The notes under the pieces: model-generated
Told to the model about the DNA's origin: nothing
The model's database searches: none
What the model saw: the letters and a program-made list of their open reading frames with translations, nothing else
In this document: positions 62,887 to 64,000 of the stretch, piece after piece
How the letters are laid out: every line of letters starts with the position of its first letter
Position numbering within the stretch: the first letter of the stretch is position 1
Assembly (NCBI GenBank): GCA_013399305.1
Contig: VXAI01000183.1
Coordinates: 628,715 to 692,714 of the forward strand
DNA: 64,000 nt
Reading direction: 5' to 3'
Origin: Rostratula benghalensis
Lineage: Eukaryota; Chordata; Aves; Charadriiformes; Rostratulidae
Made by a program: the position numbers and the translations under genes

Positions 62887-64000
62887 CCCATTGGGTAATT
62901 CTTACCGGGTTGCCAAGGGATCTAATGAGTTGTGGTGATCTGCATCATGGCCATGAAGCTCCACCACACACATTTTTTTTGCTGTTTGTGTAGTTCCTGG
63001 TACAACTGTTGTAAAATGCATTTTGTTAATGGAAATATTTTGATTCTGCATCCAACACAGAACCATGATCTACCGGTTACCATCAGTTTGTGAGAATGGT
63101 CCGGCTCTGTTTTGCTATGTGGACCAAATTCTGTCTCTTCACAACTGTGTGCATTAGATCCTATCTTTAGAAACCACATTTATTAATATCAAGCATACTA
63201 GTACCAGTGTATCCACAGAAGTACCTCCAAAATCAGAACTGAACTGAATAATTTGTGCAAAGAGGAAATTAAAGTGAAAGCTTTATATCCAAGTTGGGTC
63301 AGAAGTTCACAGTTGCCTCATTCAGGCAAATCCACAACATCCTTCAAGAATGAAAGGGATCACTTGAGTACGAGTCATAAACATGAACTGTCCCATTGGA
63401 CTCCCGTGCTAGATAACCGAAATTTTAGGCACTCAGAGAAAGGATGGGGTTTACAAAGGAAAGGCAGTAGACTAGTAAGCAAGATTTCCGTCAAGAACTG
63501 TACTTTATATTATAGTGCAGACTTTACTATGTCTTGAGATGGGGGCTTCCCTTGTTATCAGAGAAACTACTGGGTGGTTGAGGAAATTCAGGCCAGAAGG
63601 ATTTTGGGCTAACCTGTAATTAATTGCAGACCCAGGAATCAGAGCTATTGCAGAATATGTGGCTTCATGTAAACACAGACATACCCCAGAGAAGGGCAAC
63701 GTCCCACCAAAGCGTGCCTGTGCATCACTTTTAGATCTTCCTTCCCAGACACAACACTGATGGTGGGAGCTGTATGCTGGGTAGGCCACCGCTCACTGCT
63801 CCATGGTCTGAACCTAGACATCCACCCAAGAAAAGTCATACAAATGAGATGTGTGTGTGTATATAAACACACACTTGATGTTTTTCTCAATTCTCCTCAC
63901 ATGTTTCATTCAATAGACTTATTAATCAACCATAAGAAATGAGTTAAGATGTTGAAACAGTCATGGCCTTTGTTCTGTGTCAGTTTTGTTGGCTTAGCTG
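62887..64000. other. Unique non-coding sequence
   Basis: No gene is supported. A TG/CA palindromic microsatellite (TGTGTGTGT-atata-AACACACA) lies at about 63850-63874. Overlapping open frames at 63253-63942 have no motif. Confidence 0.5.

Noticed and set aside
1..64000. Prokaryotic-style features (operons, CRISPR arrays, integrases, rRNA)
   Set aside because: Nothing of the kind is present. The window is vertebrate genomic DNA.

Overview
This is a 64 kb piece of a bird nuclear genome, most likely gene-desert or long-intron sequence. The bird assignment rests on chicken-repeat-1 (CR1) LINE copies. Several end in the avian CR1 3' tail (a short 'ggtcccttccaactc..' stretch followed by degenerate ATTCTRTG octamers). 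One CR1 is split by a solo LTR whose body looks like the endogenous retrovirus LTRs common in modern birds (Neoaves). AT-rich unique sequence, long poly(T)/poly(A) tracts, spliceosomal-type splice signals and MIR fossils all fit a vertebrate. There are no operons, ribosome-binding sites, CRISPR arrays or bacterial-type genes, and no long intact protein-coding ORF. The longest open frames (about 100-157 codons) are chance frames or CR1 remnants.

Layout. 1-14 kb: AT-rich unique sequence with homopolymer tracts and a few exon-like segments. 14.1 kb: a 25-N assembly gap. 14.4-14.6 kb: an ancient MIR. 14.96-15.23 and 19.40-19.68 kb: minus-strand CR1 3' ends, with an exon-like open segment at 15.68-15.86 kb. 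23.4-23.7 kb: a possible minus-strand terminal exon (short Cys-rich reading frame, stop, four AATAAA signals). 24.3-25.0 kb: a plus-strand CR1 interrupted by a 359-bp solo LTR with a perfect 5-bp target duplication. 29.5-29.8 kb: a small CpG-island-like patch. 34.26-39.2 kb: three CR1 fragments, one carrying decayed reverse-transcriptase motifs and lacking its 3' tail. 41.9-42.6 kb: sequence resembling conserved non-coding DNA. 44.6-45.0 kb: another CR1 3' end. 46.96-47.35 kb: a GC/CpG-rich block split by 39 T. 53.6-57.5 kb: a cluster of plus-strand exon-like segments whose codon phases can be chained. 61.7-61.8 kb: a possible second MIR. 62.8-62.9 kb: a CR1 tail.

Confidence. The transposable elements, simple repeats and gap are well supported. 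The exon candidates rest only on splice-site consensus, open frame and phase, and I recognise no homologous protein. Pseudo-exons of this quality are frequent in vertebrate DNA, so these calls are hypotheses. I found no convincing novel system. The most testable items are the exon cluster at 53.6-57.5 kb, the minus-strand terminal exon at 23.4-23.7 kb and the orphan CpG patch at 29.5 kb.
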